From contig CM058232.1 of assembly GCA_030180135.1 (NCBI GenBank), positions 60,161,330 through 60,225,329 of the forward strand: a stretch of 64,000 nucleotides of DNA, written 5' to 3'. This stretch comes from Orychophragmus violaceus (Eukaryota; Streptophyta; Magnoliopsida; Brassicales; Brassicaceae). Shown piece by piece: positions 32,011-43,308 of the stretch. The position numbers and the translations under genes were made by a program. Below the pieces are notes generated by a model. The model worked only from the letters and a program-made list of their open reading frames with translations. It did no database searches and was not told where the DNA came from. Within the stretch, counting starts at the first letter, position 1. Every line of letters begins with the position of its first letter.

Positions 32011-33504
32011 CTAGTAGTAGTACCGCTTGAGTTTGTTCGCATTCCACGAGCGTGGAATGGCCTCTCCTTTCATCGTGATGAGCTCGTAGACGCCAGGCTT
32101 CACTACCTTGGAGATGATGTAAGGATCTTGCCAGTTGGCGCCGAATTTTCCTGCTCGGTATTCGCGAGTATTTATGAACACTTTTCGGAGGACGAGGTCG
32201 CCTTCGATGAAACGCCGGCCCTTAACCTTCTTGTTGTAGTGTCGGGTGATCTGTTGCTGGTAGTTTTGGAGACGTAGCAATGCTCGGTCGCGTAGTTCTT
32301 CCACTTGATTGAGGCGGTCAACGATCATATTGTTGTTGAGTTCTTCGTGTTCGGGTGAAACGCTAAGACGTATGGTCGGGACGCACATCTCGGCGGGAGA
32401 CATTGCCTCCATTCCGTGGGAGAGGGAGAAAAGAGTCTGGCCGGTTGATGTTCTCGGTGTTGTCCGATGAGACCAGAGGACGCCATCGAGCTCGTCGGCC
32501 CAAAGGCCTTTCTTTCTTTCCATTCGTTTTTTGAGACCGTCGATGATTTTTTTGTTGGTTGCCTCGGCTTGACCGTTGCCTTGGGGGTACCTCGGCGTGG
32601 ATTTTCTCAGGCGAATTTTCCATCTTGCACAGAACCCCTCAAACAGGTTAGAGATGAAATGAGATCCGTTGTCGGTTACGATCTCGTACGGGACACCGTG
32701 GCGACATATTATGTACTTCCAGAAGAACTTCTGGACATCAAGATCGTGAATCTCTGAGTAGGACTCTGCTTCGACCCATTTTTTGAAGTAATCGGTCATT
32801 ATCAGGATATATTTCTTTTGGTGCGAGGCCGGGAGGGGCCCGACGATGTCCATTGCCCACCGCATGAAGGGGTAGGGCGTAGCCGCAGTGGTGAGGAGCT
32901 CGGCGGGCTGGTGTATGCTCGGTGCGTGCCTCTGGCTCTTCTCGCATCGGGACACATAATATTCGTAATCGGGGATCATGGTCGGCCAGAAATGACCATG
33001 TCGTTTAATCTTTGCGGCCAGTACTCGGCCACTTGTGTGATTTCCGCCTGCTCCTTCGTGAGTTTGCTCGGTGACCCACTGGATTTCTTGCCCGTTTATG
33101 CACCGTAAGAGGGCCTTGGATGCACTCCATCGAAATAGTTCGCCCTTCATCATTACATACTGCACACATCGAAATTTTAGTCGGCCGGCTGCCCAGCGAT
33201 CTTCGGGGACCTTCCTGTTCAGTATGTATTCTCTGATATCGTTTCTCCAGTCGACGGCTTCTGCGGGTTCGGGGTTGACGTCCTTGACGACTGCCTCTTT
33301 GCTTTTGTAAGCATCGTCCATTCCCTCGTCTTCCTCGGTGATGAGCAGTACATCCTCATCTGGTGCAATGCTCGGTCGGGCTATGCATTCGACTGGAATG
33401 ATTCGGCGGAGGTCGGGGTCAGAAGTCCAGTCTAGAGCGGCCAATGCGTCTGCGGAGGAGTTGTCACTTCGAGGGATCTTTGTTAACGTAACCGACCGAT
33501 TCAT
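32011..33504 (-). pseudogene. E2 integrase and end of archaeal-type RNase H
   Basis: A 497-codon open stretch has the RNase H tail DNSSADALAALD and then integrase with its finger (THEGAGGNHTSG). The second cysteine pair reads CEKSQRH, so the second Cys is Ser and the zinc finger is broken. The catalytic residues are present in AMDIVGPLPASHQ, VTDNGSHFIS and GNGQAEATNKKIID. It ends NKLKRYYY at 32011 like E1. A TGA just upstream and further stops separate it from RT. Confidence 0.9.
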
Positions 33505-35940
33505 GCGATGATTTCCTGGACGAGTTTCAGGTATGCGTCCATACGCTCGTTTTTTGCTTCGTATTCCCCGTTGAACTTGTTCACGATGAGTTGCGAGTCA
33601 GCAAACGCTTCTACTTTTTTTCCCCCACTACCTAGGCTACCGCAGTCCTGTGAACAGCGCTTCGTACTCGGCTTCGTTATTAGAGGCTTGGAAGGCCAGT
33701 CGGAAAGATTGCTCGATTAGCTCGCCGGTCGGGGACGTTAGCTTGACACCTACTCCCGAACCGTTTCTTGACGAAGAGCCGTCCACGAACATAATCCATT
33801 TTTCCTTTGGGGCCTGAGCTTCACTGATGTTGAGCTTGGGCGGTAGTTCAATTAGGAAATCTGCTAGGACCTGTTCCTTGGCGCTGGTTCGGGGTTTGTA
33901 TTCAATGTCGTACTCGCTTAGTTCGACTGTCCATTTGGTGATTCTGCCTGATTGGCTCGGGCTATGCAGGATCGTTCTGATTGGTTAGTTCGTGAGCACG
34001 ATCACCGAATGTGATAGAAAATACGGGCGAAGCTTCCTTGCCGAGACGACGACGGCTAAAGAAAGTTTCTCGAGTGTGTTGTAACCCATTTTTGCGTCGT
34101 CGAAGATCTTGCTCGTATAGAAGATGGGCTTTTGGTCGCCTCAGTCGTCTCGGGCGAGCACGCTACTGATCGCTGAAGTTGAGACGGAGATGTATAAATA
34201 AAGTGTTTCTCCCTCCTCGGGCTTAGCCAGGATCGGTGGGGTGGATAGGTAGGTTTTTAGCTGTTTAAATGCGTCTTCGCACTTTGTGTCCCACTCAAAT
34301 TTCTTGTTTGTTCGGAGGAGATTGTAGAACGGGAGGCATTTGTCGGTTGATCGAGAGATGAATCTGTTTAAGGCAGCGACTCGTCCGGTTAGTCGTTGGA
34401 CTTCTCGGGTGCTTTTCAGAGAAGGGAGCTCGGTGATGGCTTTTATCTTCTTCGGGTTTGCCTCGATTCCTCTTCTCGTAACGATGTAACCGATAAATTC
34501 TCCCGATGTAACCGTGAACGTACACTTGGTAAGGTTTAGCTTCATCCCGTACTTATTCAAACATGCGAAACACGTTGCTAAATGACCGATATGGTCGTCC
34601 GCCGAGGTGGATTTGACGAGCATGTCGTCGATGTAGTCTTCCATCATTTTGTCGAGTTGGTCGGCGAACATGCGATTGACTAGGCGCTGATATGTTGCTC
34701 TTGCATTCTTGAGTCCGAATGGCATAACTTTGTAGCAGTAAGTACCACGGTCAGTGATAAATGAGGTTTTTTCTCGGTCATCAGGATGCATTATGATCTG
34801 ATTGTATCATGCGAAGGCGTCCATGAACGACAGAAGGTCGTGTCCGGCGGTTGCTTCAACGAGCCGGTCGATATGCAGGAGTGGGAAACTATCCTTGGGG
34901 AATGCCTTGTTTAGATCGGTAAAATCCACGCACACTCGCCACTTGCCATTCTTCTTTTTCACCACGACGGGGTTTGCCAGCCAATCTGGGTATTTCACTT
35001 CGGTGGTCGAGCCTGCCTTGGAAAGTCGTTTCACCTCATCATTGACAGCTTTGGCACGTTCGGGACCGAGCTTCCTTCTTTTCTGCTTGACCGGTTTGAA
35101 GATTGGGTCGACGTGCAGCTCGTGGCACGCGATGGATGGGTCAACTCCGGTCATATCGCTGGTGGTCCATGCGAAGGTTGTGGCGTTCTTCTTGAGGAAT
35201 TCGACGAGCTTATCCCTTAGATCTTCACGGAGGTCGGCTCCTATTCCCACGCAATGCTCGGGATCACTTATGTCGATATTGACTTGGACGATTGCATATT
35301 TTTGCGGTCGGTCAGGTGGTGGTAGCTCGATTCGGGGCTCGGCGACCATGTAAGCCTGTGACTTGCGACGCAGCTTATGCTCGATCCGGAAACATGATCG
35401 GGAAACCTGTTGGTCTCCTCTGAGGGTGAAGATACCGAACGGGGTGGGGAACTTGATGCATTGATGATATGTTGATGGGACTGCCTTCATCTCGTGGATT
35501 CATGGCGTACCGAGGATGACGTTGTAGATTGCTGGCCGATCGACAACCATAAATTTTACCATCTTGGAGATTCTAACGACGTAGACTGGGAGTTTTATCG
35601 TCCCAATCGTGTTTATAGAGTCCCTGGAGAAGCCCGTCAATGGTTTCACGGATGGCTTTATACGGTAATTACTAAGTTCCATTCGTTGGATTGTTTCTTT
35701 GAAGATTAAGTCGACCGACCTTCCGGTATCGACCAAAATTTTTTAGACTTCGCAGTCTCCTATCCGCATTGCAATGACAAGTGGGTCGTTGTGTGGCTTG
35801 GACACCCATTCCTCATCTTGTTCGAGAAAGGTGAAGTCACTGCCGATTCTGAGTTCGTCGCCGTTGTTTCGTTTCCCTTGCTGATGTGCTGCCGCTCGAC
35901 GCTCATATTCCTTAATCAAGCGGACTGAGTCATTAACCAG
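33505..35940 (-). pseudogene. E2 protease, RT and RNase H remnants
   Basis: The E1 pol order is recognisable but broken by stops and frameshifts. Protease keeps DTGRSVDLIF (35736-35500; Arg replaces the second Ser-site residue of E1), followed by stops near 35500 and 35490. RT lies at 35490-34141 with DFTDLNKAFPKDSF and YIDDMLVKS, interrupted near 34800. RNase H and the second RNase H lie in 34140-33505 with more stops. It is useful mainly as the comparison that shows which E1 stops are mutations. Confidence 0.88.
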
Positions 35941-35945
35941 TGGAA

Positions 35946-36581
35946 TGTTGGAATTGTGTCCAGTAATCTCGGTACTGTATCTAGAAAGTAAGAGTATGTC
36001 AAGATCAGACATAAGTCATATAATACTGGGGATCATGATGGCTTGCTAGAGTCCGCTCATGATCTATAAGTCTTGGACTTATTACCTTTATTATATGATC
36101 CCATATGGGTCACACGCTTAAGCTAACAGGAATATGTGTTGGAACGGCTTAGCGGAAGTGCGACAAAAGTGCCAGGCATTTGTCGTACTAAGAGAGAAAG
36201 ATTAATGGGTCTGATTAAATGGGATTTAATCAGATTGGTGTTTTGGGCCCATAAGCCCAAAAGGGAAAGAGAAGGCTTTTAATAAGGAAAAGCCAAATCT
36301 CTTTCTCCCAACCCTAATGCCCAGCGCCGAAAATCTCCTCTCCCTGCGCCTCCCATCAGCTCGGTCTAGCAGCCGTTTTCTGTGATCGCGTGTGTGAACC
36401 TTTGGAGGATTCATCCCTCGGTGCATCTATCTGATCTCTGACCTGTTCTATTCCTTCCGCTGCAACAAACAGGTAAAAGGTGAGATCATCTAATGTTTCT
36501 ATTCAAGAGAACCTAGATCTGTATGTTTAGGTTGAGATGAATCTGTGAATTACATCAGGATCAACCAAACGAATTCCTACA
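35946..36581 (+). repeat. 5' LTR of Copia copy 2
   Basis: TGTTGGAATTGTG... to ...GAATTCCTACA. The primer-binding site follows after one base. A 66-codon frame on the minus strand inside it is chance and is duplicated in the other LTR. Confidence 0.96.
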
Positions 36582-36582
36582 G

Positions 36583-36596
36583 TGGTATCAGAGCCA
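36583..36596 (+). other. Primer-binding site, initiator tRNA-Met type
   Basis: TGGTATCAGAGCCA matches the complement of the initiator tRNA-Met 3' end over 14 bases. Confidence 0.92.
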
Positions 36597-36754
36597 TTGG
36601 TTCTTAGGATTTCTTGTTTTAGATTCATGTTTAGGTTGTTTAATCTGTTTAGAAGTGTTCTGAATCAACTACTGATAAGAAAAACACTTAAGAAACTGAT
36701 TTGAATCCTGAACAAACATATGAATCGCAAAACCGAGCTATATGACTCGTGTTC

Positions 36755-37085
36755 TTGCGATCGGCCAAGGAGAGATCGACCGGCTTGGCCGGTTGGTTAT
36801 CACGGCCGAGGGATGGTCGGATGGATCGCGAATGATCGCGAGAGATGGGCCGATCGATCGTCCCGATCGCATCTTGTCCGACTGTCCCGATGCTTGCTTG
36901 ACGTGCGAGAAAGATCGACCACGATCGCTTGGCGATCGCGTCCGTGATCTCGTCCGGCTCGTCCCGATCGTCGCGTCTCGGCCAAGCATCGTCCCGTCCC
37001 GAACGTCCCGATGGATCGTCCCGACCGCAGCTGAACATCGCCTCGATCACGGATCGATTGGCTCGCGGCTGAGCGCCTGGACGAT
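36755..37085. repeat. GATCG-rich hypervariable leader segment of Copia copy 2
   Basis: About a dozen GATCG words occur in 330 bp (for example CCGATCGATCGTCCCGATCG), together with GTCCCGA repeats. It lies between leader segments that align with copy 1, and the two copies cannot be aligned here. Confidence 0.75.
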
Positions 37086-38290
37086 AGTTTCTTGCGAAGG
37101 AAACTAGGTCACGACCAACTCGTTTTGGTTTGTGACCGATTCGGTTCGGTTCAAGGCTCGGTTTAAAATTTTAATTAAAATTGATTCGTTCTGGTTTAAT
37201 AAACAGATTTTAATAATTTTATTAAATCTGGTTAAACCGGGATAAGAAATCCAATGTCGAAAGAAATATTGGATTTAGTGTCTAAACCAGAAATTTCTAA
37301 TTTGATTTGGTTGGACCAAATAAATTGAGAAATTCCGGTTTAGTAAATAACCGGTTGACAATTGTGGTCATCGTAGTAATTAAAACTTGGTTAGACCAGT
37401 TTTAATGAACCAGACCGGTTATGTCAATTAATTGGACAATTGGGTCATGTCTTGGACATGGACCAATTCTTGGGCCTCGGGCCAAGAAGTTAAAACAATT
37501 GGGCCAATTATTTGAGTCTTTCTTCAGATTAATTTAAAAATTATTTTATAAAATTATAAAGTCGATTTTAAATTAAAGTTTCCGAAATTTTGAAATTAGA
37601 AAGTTTCTCATAAATAGAAGTTTCTGAATTTGCGGGTTTTGGATTTTAAGAAATTTCTAAAGTTAGAAAGTTTCCGTTTTAAGAAAGTTTCCAATTTTAG
37701 AAAGTTTCCAAAAATAGTAGGTTTCCAAAAATAGAAAGTTTCCCGAAATAGTAATCTTCTATTTTGGGAATGAAATTTTAATAAACCTACGAACCTCATA
37801 TAATATCAAGCGTTGGATGTCTTGTCCAGGCTATGTCAGCTGTCAAAGCCCATTCAATTGCATTCATGGCCTTACAGTGTGAGGATGTCTGCTTTTGCGT
37901 GGGTAAGACAGTTTGTGATTCATAAATGTCATTGGGAGTCCCAGACATTAATGATTACATGACTGTATAGTCTGGTTTTCTTGACTAGGCCATCGGGAGT
38001 CCCGGGCCTTGAGACATCAGAGTGAATTGGGCCTCGGGCCCAGATTCACAACCAAGAGTTATATCACGGATATAATTAGCCGATATAGGGCTTACCGATA
38101 TAAGCTAAGGTTGGGTGACGGCCAGTGGCCCACTTTGATCTTAGTTATATGTGGATCTTGGAATCATTATATTCTATTGAGGGTAACTTATGTTATTGAA
38201 TATAATGCGTGATTAATCATATTAAATTTAATACGAGATTAATCATATTGAACATATTAACTAAAATCCTTTTATCTTAATTTTTCAGTT

Positions 38291-39301
38291 ATGACTAGCA
38301 CAAACAATCAAAACACTTTCTCGATCCGGTCTGTCCTTAAGATGGACAAGCTGAACGGATCAAATTTCTTGACTTGGTCGCGGAACCTGAGGCTAGTCCT
38401 CAGACAGGAGAGAAAGGACTATGTCCTTGAGAGAGCTCTCCCCGTGAGGATCGGGTCCAATGCTTCACATGCAGTATATGATGCTTGGAATAAGCATTAT
38501 AATGATGCGGTAGATGTGCGTGGTCTGATATTGGCTACCATGGACTCAGACTTGCGGAAGCAATATGAGAACATGGAGTCGCCAATAGAGATGATCAGCA
38601 GCCTGAAATTGAAATTTCAGGAGCAGATAAGAGTGGAGAGATACCGGTTGGTTAAGTCTCTCACTGGCTGCAAGCTACCAAATGATAATCCAGTGAGTCC
38701 TCATGTCAGTAAAATGATGGGTTACATTGATAACCTGAGGAAACTGGATTATCCAGTTAGCCAAGAGTTGGCAACTGAGATCATTCTGCAGTCACTGCCG
38801 TCGAGCTATGATAAGTTCAGAAGGAACTATATCAAGAAAGGCTTAACGAAGACGCTGACTGAACTGCAAGATATGCTCAAGACAGTTGAGCCAAACGTGA
38901 AGAGTACCCTGTACAATCTCATGAATGAGAAGGGTAGGTTTACTGCTGACAAGGGTGAAGACAAAGTTGTCCAGATTTTGAATCATGGCAAGCGTGTGTC
39001 TTCTGAGCCCGAGTCAGATACCTCTTGCGTTGGTAAGTGCTGCTACTGTAAGGAGACAGGGCATTGGAAGAGAAATTGCATTAAATTCATGGAAGATGAT
39101 GAGGAGTTAAAGTCGATGTATGAGACTACTTCCTCAGGTATTTATGTTATTACTTCAAGTTCTACCTTAAAGGTATTGGATACTGGTTGTGGCACTGATA
39201 TTTGTGATAATATGCAGAGCCTAAGCAACAGTAGAACGTTGAAGGAAGGGCAAGTGAAACTACATGTCTGGAAGGAGCTTGGGATGCTGCCTCAGCCGTA
39301 G
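38291..39301 (+). CDS. Copia gag, intact, fused to a cut-off protease start
   Basis: ATG at 38291 follows a leader of about 1.7 kb, and 336 codons are open. The N-terminal half is the Copia gag domain (LNGSNFLTWSRNLRLVLRQE, SLPSSYDKFRRNYIKKGL). A zinc knuckle CCYCKETGHWKRNC lies near residue 250 and the start of protease, VLDTGCGTDICDN, near residue 297. The frame ends at WKELGMLPQP shortly after, because most of protease and downstream pol is deleted or shifted. Gag binds element RNA and forms the particle in the cytoplasm. An intact gag in an element lacking enzymes suggests dependence on enzymes from relatives. Confidence 0.9.
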   Translation: MTSTNNQNTFSIRSVLKMDKLNGSNFLTWSRNLRLVLRQERKDYVLERALPVRIGSNASHAVYDAWNKHYNDAVDVRGLILATMDSDLRKQYENMESPIEMISSLKLKFQEQIRVERYRLVKSLTGCKLPNDNPVSPHVSKMMGYIDNLRKLDYPVSQELATEIILQSLPSSYDKFRRNYIKKGLTKTLTELQDMLKTVEPNVKSTLYNLMNEKGRFTADKGEDKVVQILNHGKRVSSEPESDTSCVGKCCYCKETGHWKRNCIKFMEDDEELKSMYETTSSGIYVITSSSTLKVLDTGCGTDICDNMQSLSNSRTLKEGQVKLHVWKELGMLPQP

Positions 39302-41800
39302 GGTTTTCACTTATAGATCCCTTTTAGGCTTGGTTTTGTATTAAGTAATTGCTACAATGTACCTGCTTCAAGCAGAATTGTCTTTCATTTTCTTGTAAGA
39401 ATTTGAATGTTTTTCATTTTGATAAAAGACAAGTTTTGTTCTTTTGATCTTAATGAAATATTAATTGTAGCACCCTATTCATGGAATGGGTTTTATATCT
39501 TAAACCAAAGAGTGCCTAAATGTAACATAAATACCGAATTGGTTTAAATCTGATGAATTAAACCTGATTTTTCTTGGCATAAAGTCTTGGTCACATAGAG
39601 TAAGTCGGATTCAGAAATCCCATAGTCATGGACTGTTGGGCTCATTTGATAAAATATCTTATGAGACTTGAATTCTGTTTAGTGGACCAAATGGAAAAAG
39701 GGCCTATCTTAGCCGAGCTAGAGAAAGGCCCAAAGGCTTATTGGACCTAGAACATACTGATGTATGTGGCCCAATGAGCAGTAATGCCAGAGAAAATTTC
39801 CTGTACTTCATTGTCTCTACTGATTACTTCAGTGAGTGTGACTGTGTTCATTTGATGAGACACAAGTCGGAATTCTTTGACATGGTCGAAAGAGTTCCAG
39901 AATGAAGTATAGGATCTGAATGACAAAAGTATTAAGACTCTGGATTAAATCACGAGTGAGAATACTTAAGTCATTGATTGTGTGATCATCTTAATGAGTG
40001 TGAAATCGTTTCACAGCTCATTTCTCCTGAAAACCTGAAGGTGATTCTGTGAGAAAGAATCAGATCTTATTAGAAATGATTAAAGATGAGTCACACGAAT
40101 CTTCCATGATATCATTTAAAGAATAACGCTCTAAAATATCTAAGTTTACATTGAAATAGTTCCAAAAATATCAGTTGAAAGACACCACATTAATGTGGAT
40201 TGGAATCGATCCAAATTTGTCTTTACTGAGTATTTGTAGTTGTGCTACTTCGCTGGTTGTCCTAGAGAAACTAAGGCTTGTTACTTTTACGTCCAATCTG
40301 TTTTCTAAGAAGGGAAGTTATTTTCCAAGAAGAACAGTGGGAGTAAAAGCATAACTCGAAGTTTTGTTAGGGAAACCAAGGCTCGGTACTTTTACGACCA
40401 TTTTGTTTTCTAAGAAGGGAAATTACTTTCCAAGAAGAACAGTGGGAGTAAAAAGTATTTTTACGACCATTCTGTTTTCTAAGAAGGGAAGTTACTTTCC
40501 AAGAAGAACAGTGAGAGTAAAAGTACAACTCGGGAGGCTGCTTAACCTATTGAGGGAGAGCAGCGGAAGGATTTACAGATTTCTGTAGAATCTACACCTG
40601 TGGAGCCTGAAGTTCGCAGATATGAAAGAATCAGTCACTAATCCGAGAGTGAATTCTCGTCATTAGTTCAGCCTGATGATCATTGAATGTTCGCATGATC
40701 TGATGATCATTGAAAGCGACGAATCTGCGAAATCCTAGGAAGCGAAAGTGAGCCCAGACTCCGAAGAATTACATTTTGTGTAAGTTGGCTTCATCGATCC
40801 ATTCATGGATGGAAGCAAACATATTGGAGTTGGAATCTTCGTTCTGTTGAAGTAGTCAAGGTTTTGACTTGAACAGGAACGAAGCGGAACTGTGTGTTTA
40901 CTAATAGATTAGTAGGAGCGATATTGCATTTCTCAAAGTGTATGTCGATGACATACTGATTCTCGGATATAACGTCCCAACGCTGTAGTCGGTAAAGGAC
41001 TAGCTTGGGATTTGGTTTAATGATTGACATGGGTAAAGCCACGTAGTTCTTGGATTTTGGATCTAAAGATAGAGATCCAAAAGAGCTGGTAGGACAAAGT
41101 CAGGATTCTTAAATTGACAAAGTCCTACACGTTTTGAGCAATCCAAGAAGGGTTTTATGCCAATGTCACATGGCATTAAGTTAAGCAAGATACAGTATCC
41201 TACGATAACTGCTGAGCTTGAATGCATAGATGAGACTCCATATGCGTCGGCAATTGGATCTATCATATATGCCATGACACGTACTTGTTTTGATGTTGCT
41301 TTAATGTTAAGCAAGACAAGTAAAGACCAGTCAAATCCAGCAAAGAATCAAGTTTCCTAAAGTATGTCCTAAAGCATTTGAGGAATACTAAGGATAAGTT
41401 CTTGATTTACGGAGAAAGTGATGTGCTACAAGTCAGCAGAGTCTGAAAGGCAAGTTTCCAACAGACAAAGATGATTTCCGGTCACAGTCCGGTTATATCT
41501 TGTGTCTGTCTGGCGGTGCAAGGCACTGTTGCTGACTCCATGACTTAAACTGAACATTTCGCAGCTTGGAAAGCGGCGAAAGAGGTTGTTTGGAAAGAAG
41601 AGTTCGTCACTGAACTTGATGTGATTCCCAGCATAGATGAGACTAGCTGCACATCAGAGGTCCAAACACCTTGAGATAAATGACAGAGATGTTAAGTAGA
41701 TCAGCAAGTTTCAACAAATGAGAACGTTGCTAATCTATTAACGAAGCCACTCCTTAGCCCTAAGCACGAGTCACGGACTGTAGCTGTAGGATAAGTGAAG
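39302..41800 (+). pseudogene. Copia pol remnants
   Basis: Pieces of the Copia pol order remain, in several frames with many stops. An integrase-like part near 39700-39900 has GLLDLEHTDVCGPMSSN and FLYFIVSTDYFSE. RT around 40930-41000 has YVDDILILGYN. The RNase H end lies at 41200-41760 (YASAIGSIIYAMTRTCFDVA, HQRSKHLEI). Large parts of protease, integrase and RT are missing. No functional enzyme can be made. Confidence 0.85.
40270..40530 (+). repeat. Three-copy repeat inside the Copia pol remnant
   Basis: The segment TTTTCTAAGAAGGGAAGTTA...CCAAGAAGAACAGTGGGAGT occurs at 40301, 40406 and 40475, spacings 105 and 69 bp. Each copy ends in a purine-rich AGTGGGAGTAAAA resembling a polypurine tract. 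Confidence 0.8.
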
Positions 41801-42667
41801 TTAAGATGTAGTCTTAATTTCAGTGGGAGTTAGTAAAGGGCTTTATTTAGTTATTGATATGTTCTTGTAAAACATTTGAGATGTTTAATAATGAAATTAT
41901 TATTTCAAGATTATTTTAACTGTGATGAAATAATCGTTCCAAAATGATACGAACCATTTTATAGGTCATCGAAGTAAATGACTTGATCTTGAGTCATCGA
42001 AGTCATTTAGCTTGATCATGAGACCCTATATTTGATAGATGGCTTATATCATCCTGTCCCTAGTCGAAGGTTGTTGAAATTGGAACACCAACAACCGTGT
42101 GAGACTGGATTGGTACGTGACTTATGACAAAGTCTCAGTGTGTCATAGATGCGCGGCATCAAAGTCAGTACATAGGTGTATGTTTGGGAACATACGACCG
42201 GACAAGACCCGCTTATAAGAACTCTTCAGGATATTTATATCTGTGTCATAAGAGATTCTTACTACGACTATAGAGTATAGTCCTTAGACCTGAGTTCGCA
42301 TGCATGTGACTGCACATGGACTAATGCACTTTGATCATTGTCTAACGCTGTCGTTCTGCGATAGTTATAAGGACCTTGTTTGGGTACATTATGAAATGAG
42401 TAGTTTACAGTGATGGAACAAGACGGGATTTGTCCCTCCAATATAAATGGAGTGAATATCTCTAGGCCAATCGGAGATTTGAATACTGGAAAACGCATGG
42501 CCATGCTCAAACGGACTTTCCCGAGTCGTTTGGATTGTCAGTATCAAATCAGAGTCCGATGAACAAGATTAGGCTTTATAAGGATGACACCAATCTTGCC
42601 TTATGACTAATCGAGATATTGAGACAAAAGGATTATGAATACAGAGATTCCAGTACAAGTGGGAGAT
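41801..42667 (+). other. 3' non-coding region of Copia copy 2
   Basis: There is no gene. A second polypurine-like CAGTGGGAGTTAG occurs at 41820, and the true polypurine tract AAGTGGGAGAT lies at 42657-42667 next to the LTR. Confidence 0.7.
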
Positions 42668-43303
42668 TGTTGGAATTGTGTCCAGTAATCTCGGTACTGT
42701 CTCTAGAAAGTAAGAGTATGTCAAGATCAGACATAAGTCATATAATACTGGGGATCATGATGGCTTGCTAGAGTCCGCTCATGATCTATAAGTCTTGGAC
42801 TTATTACCTTTATTATATGATCCCATATGGGTCACACGCTTAAGCTAACAGGAATATGTGTTGGAACGGCTTAGCGGAAGTGCGACAAAAGTGCCAGGCA
42901 TTTGTCGTACTAAGAGAGAAAGATTAATGGGTCTGATTAAATGGGATTTAATCAGATTGGTGTTTTGGGCCCATAAGCCCAAAAGGGAAAGAGAAGGCTT
43001 TTAATAAGGAAAAGCCAAATCTCTTTCTCCCAACCCTAATGCCCAGCGCCGAAAATCTCCTCTCCCTGCGCCTCCCATCAGCTCGGTCTAGCAGCCGTTT
43101 TCTGTGATCGCGTGTGTGAACCTTTGGAGGATTCATCCCTCGGTGCATCTATCTGATCTCTGACCTGTTCTATTCCTTCCGCTGCAACAAACAGGTAAAA
43201 GGTGAGATCATCTAATGTTTCTATTCAAGAGAACCTAGATCTGTATGTTTAGGTTGAGATGAATCTGTGAATTACATCAGGATCAACCAAACGAATTCCT
43301 ACA
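42668..43303 (+). repeat. 3' LTR of Copia copy 2
   Basis: It is identical to the 5' LTR except for one base near its start (GTCTCTAG against GTATCTAG). TSD TGGAA follows. Confidence 0.96.
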
Positions 43304-43308
43304 TGGAA

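Larger units (their letters stand above)
35946..43303 (+). mobile_element. Young Copia retrotransposon (copy 2), gag intact, pol ruined
   Basis: LTRs 35946-36581 and 42668-43303 are each 636 bp, and I could find only one difference between them. The perfect TSD TGGAA lies at 35941-35945 and 43304-43308. The insertion falls in the INMIMGGLP segment of the E2 gag-pol. The interior holds a 1.7-kb leader, an open gag (38291-39301), then pol remnants full of stops, and the polypurine tract CAAGTGGGAGAT before the 3' LTR. It is the same family as the element at 1-2609. Confidence 0.96.

Noticed and set aside
36226..36426. 66-codon frame repeated identically at 42948-43148
   Set aside because: Both copies lie in the two LTRs of the same Copia element on the opposite strand; the duplication is the LTR pair.
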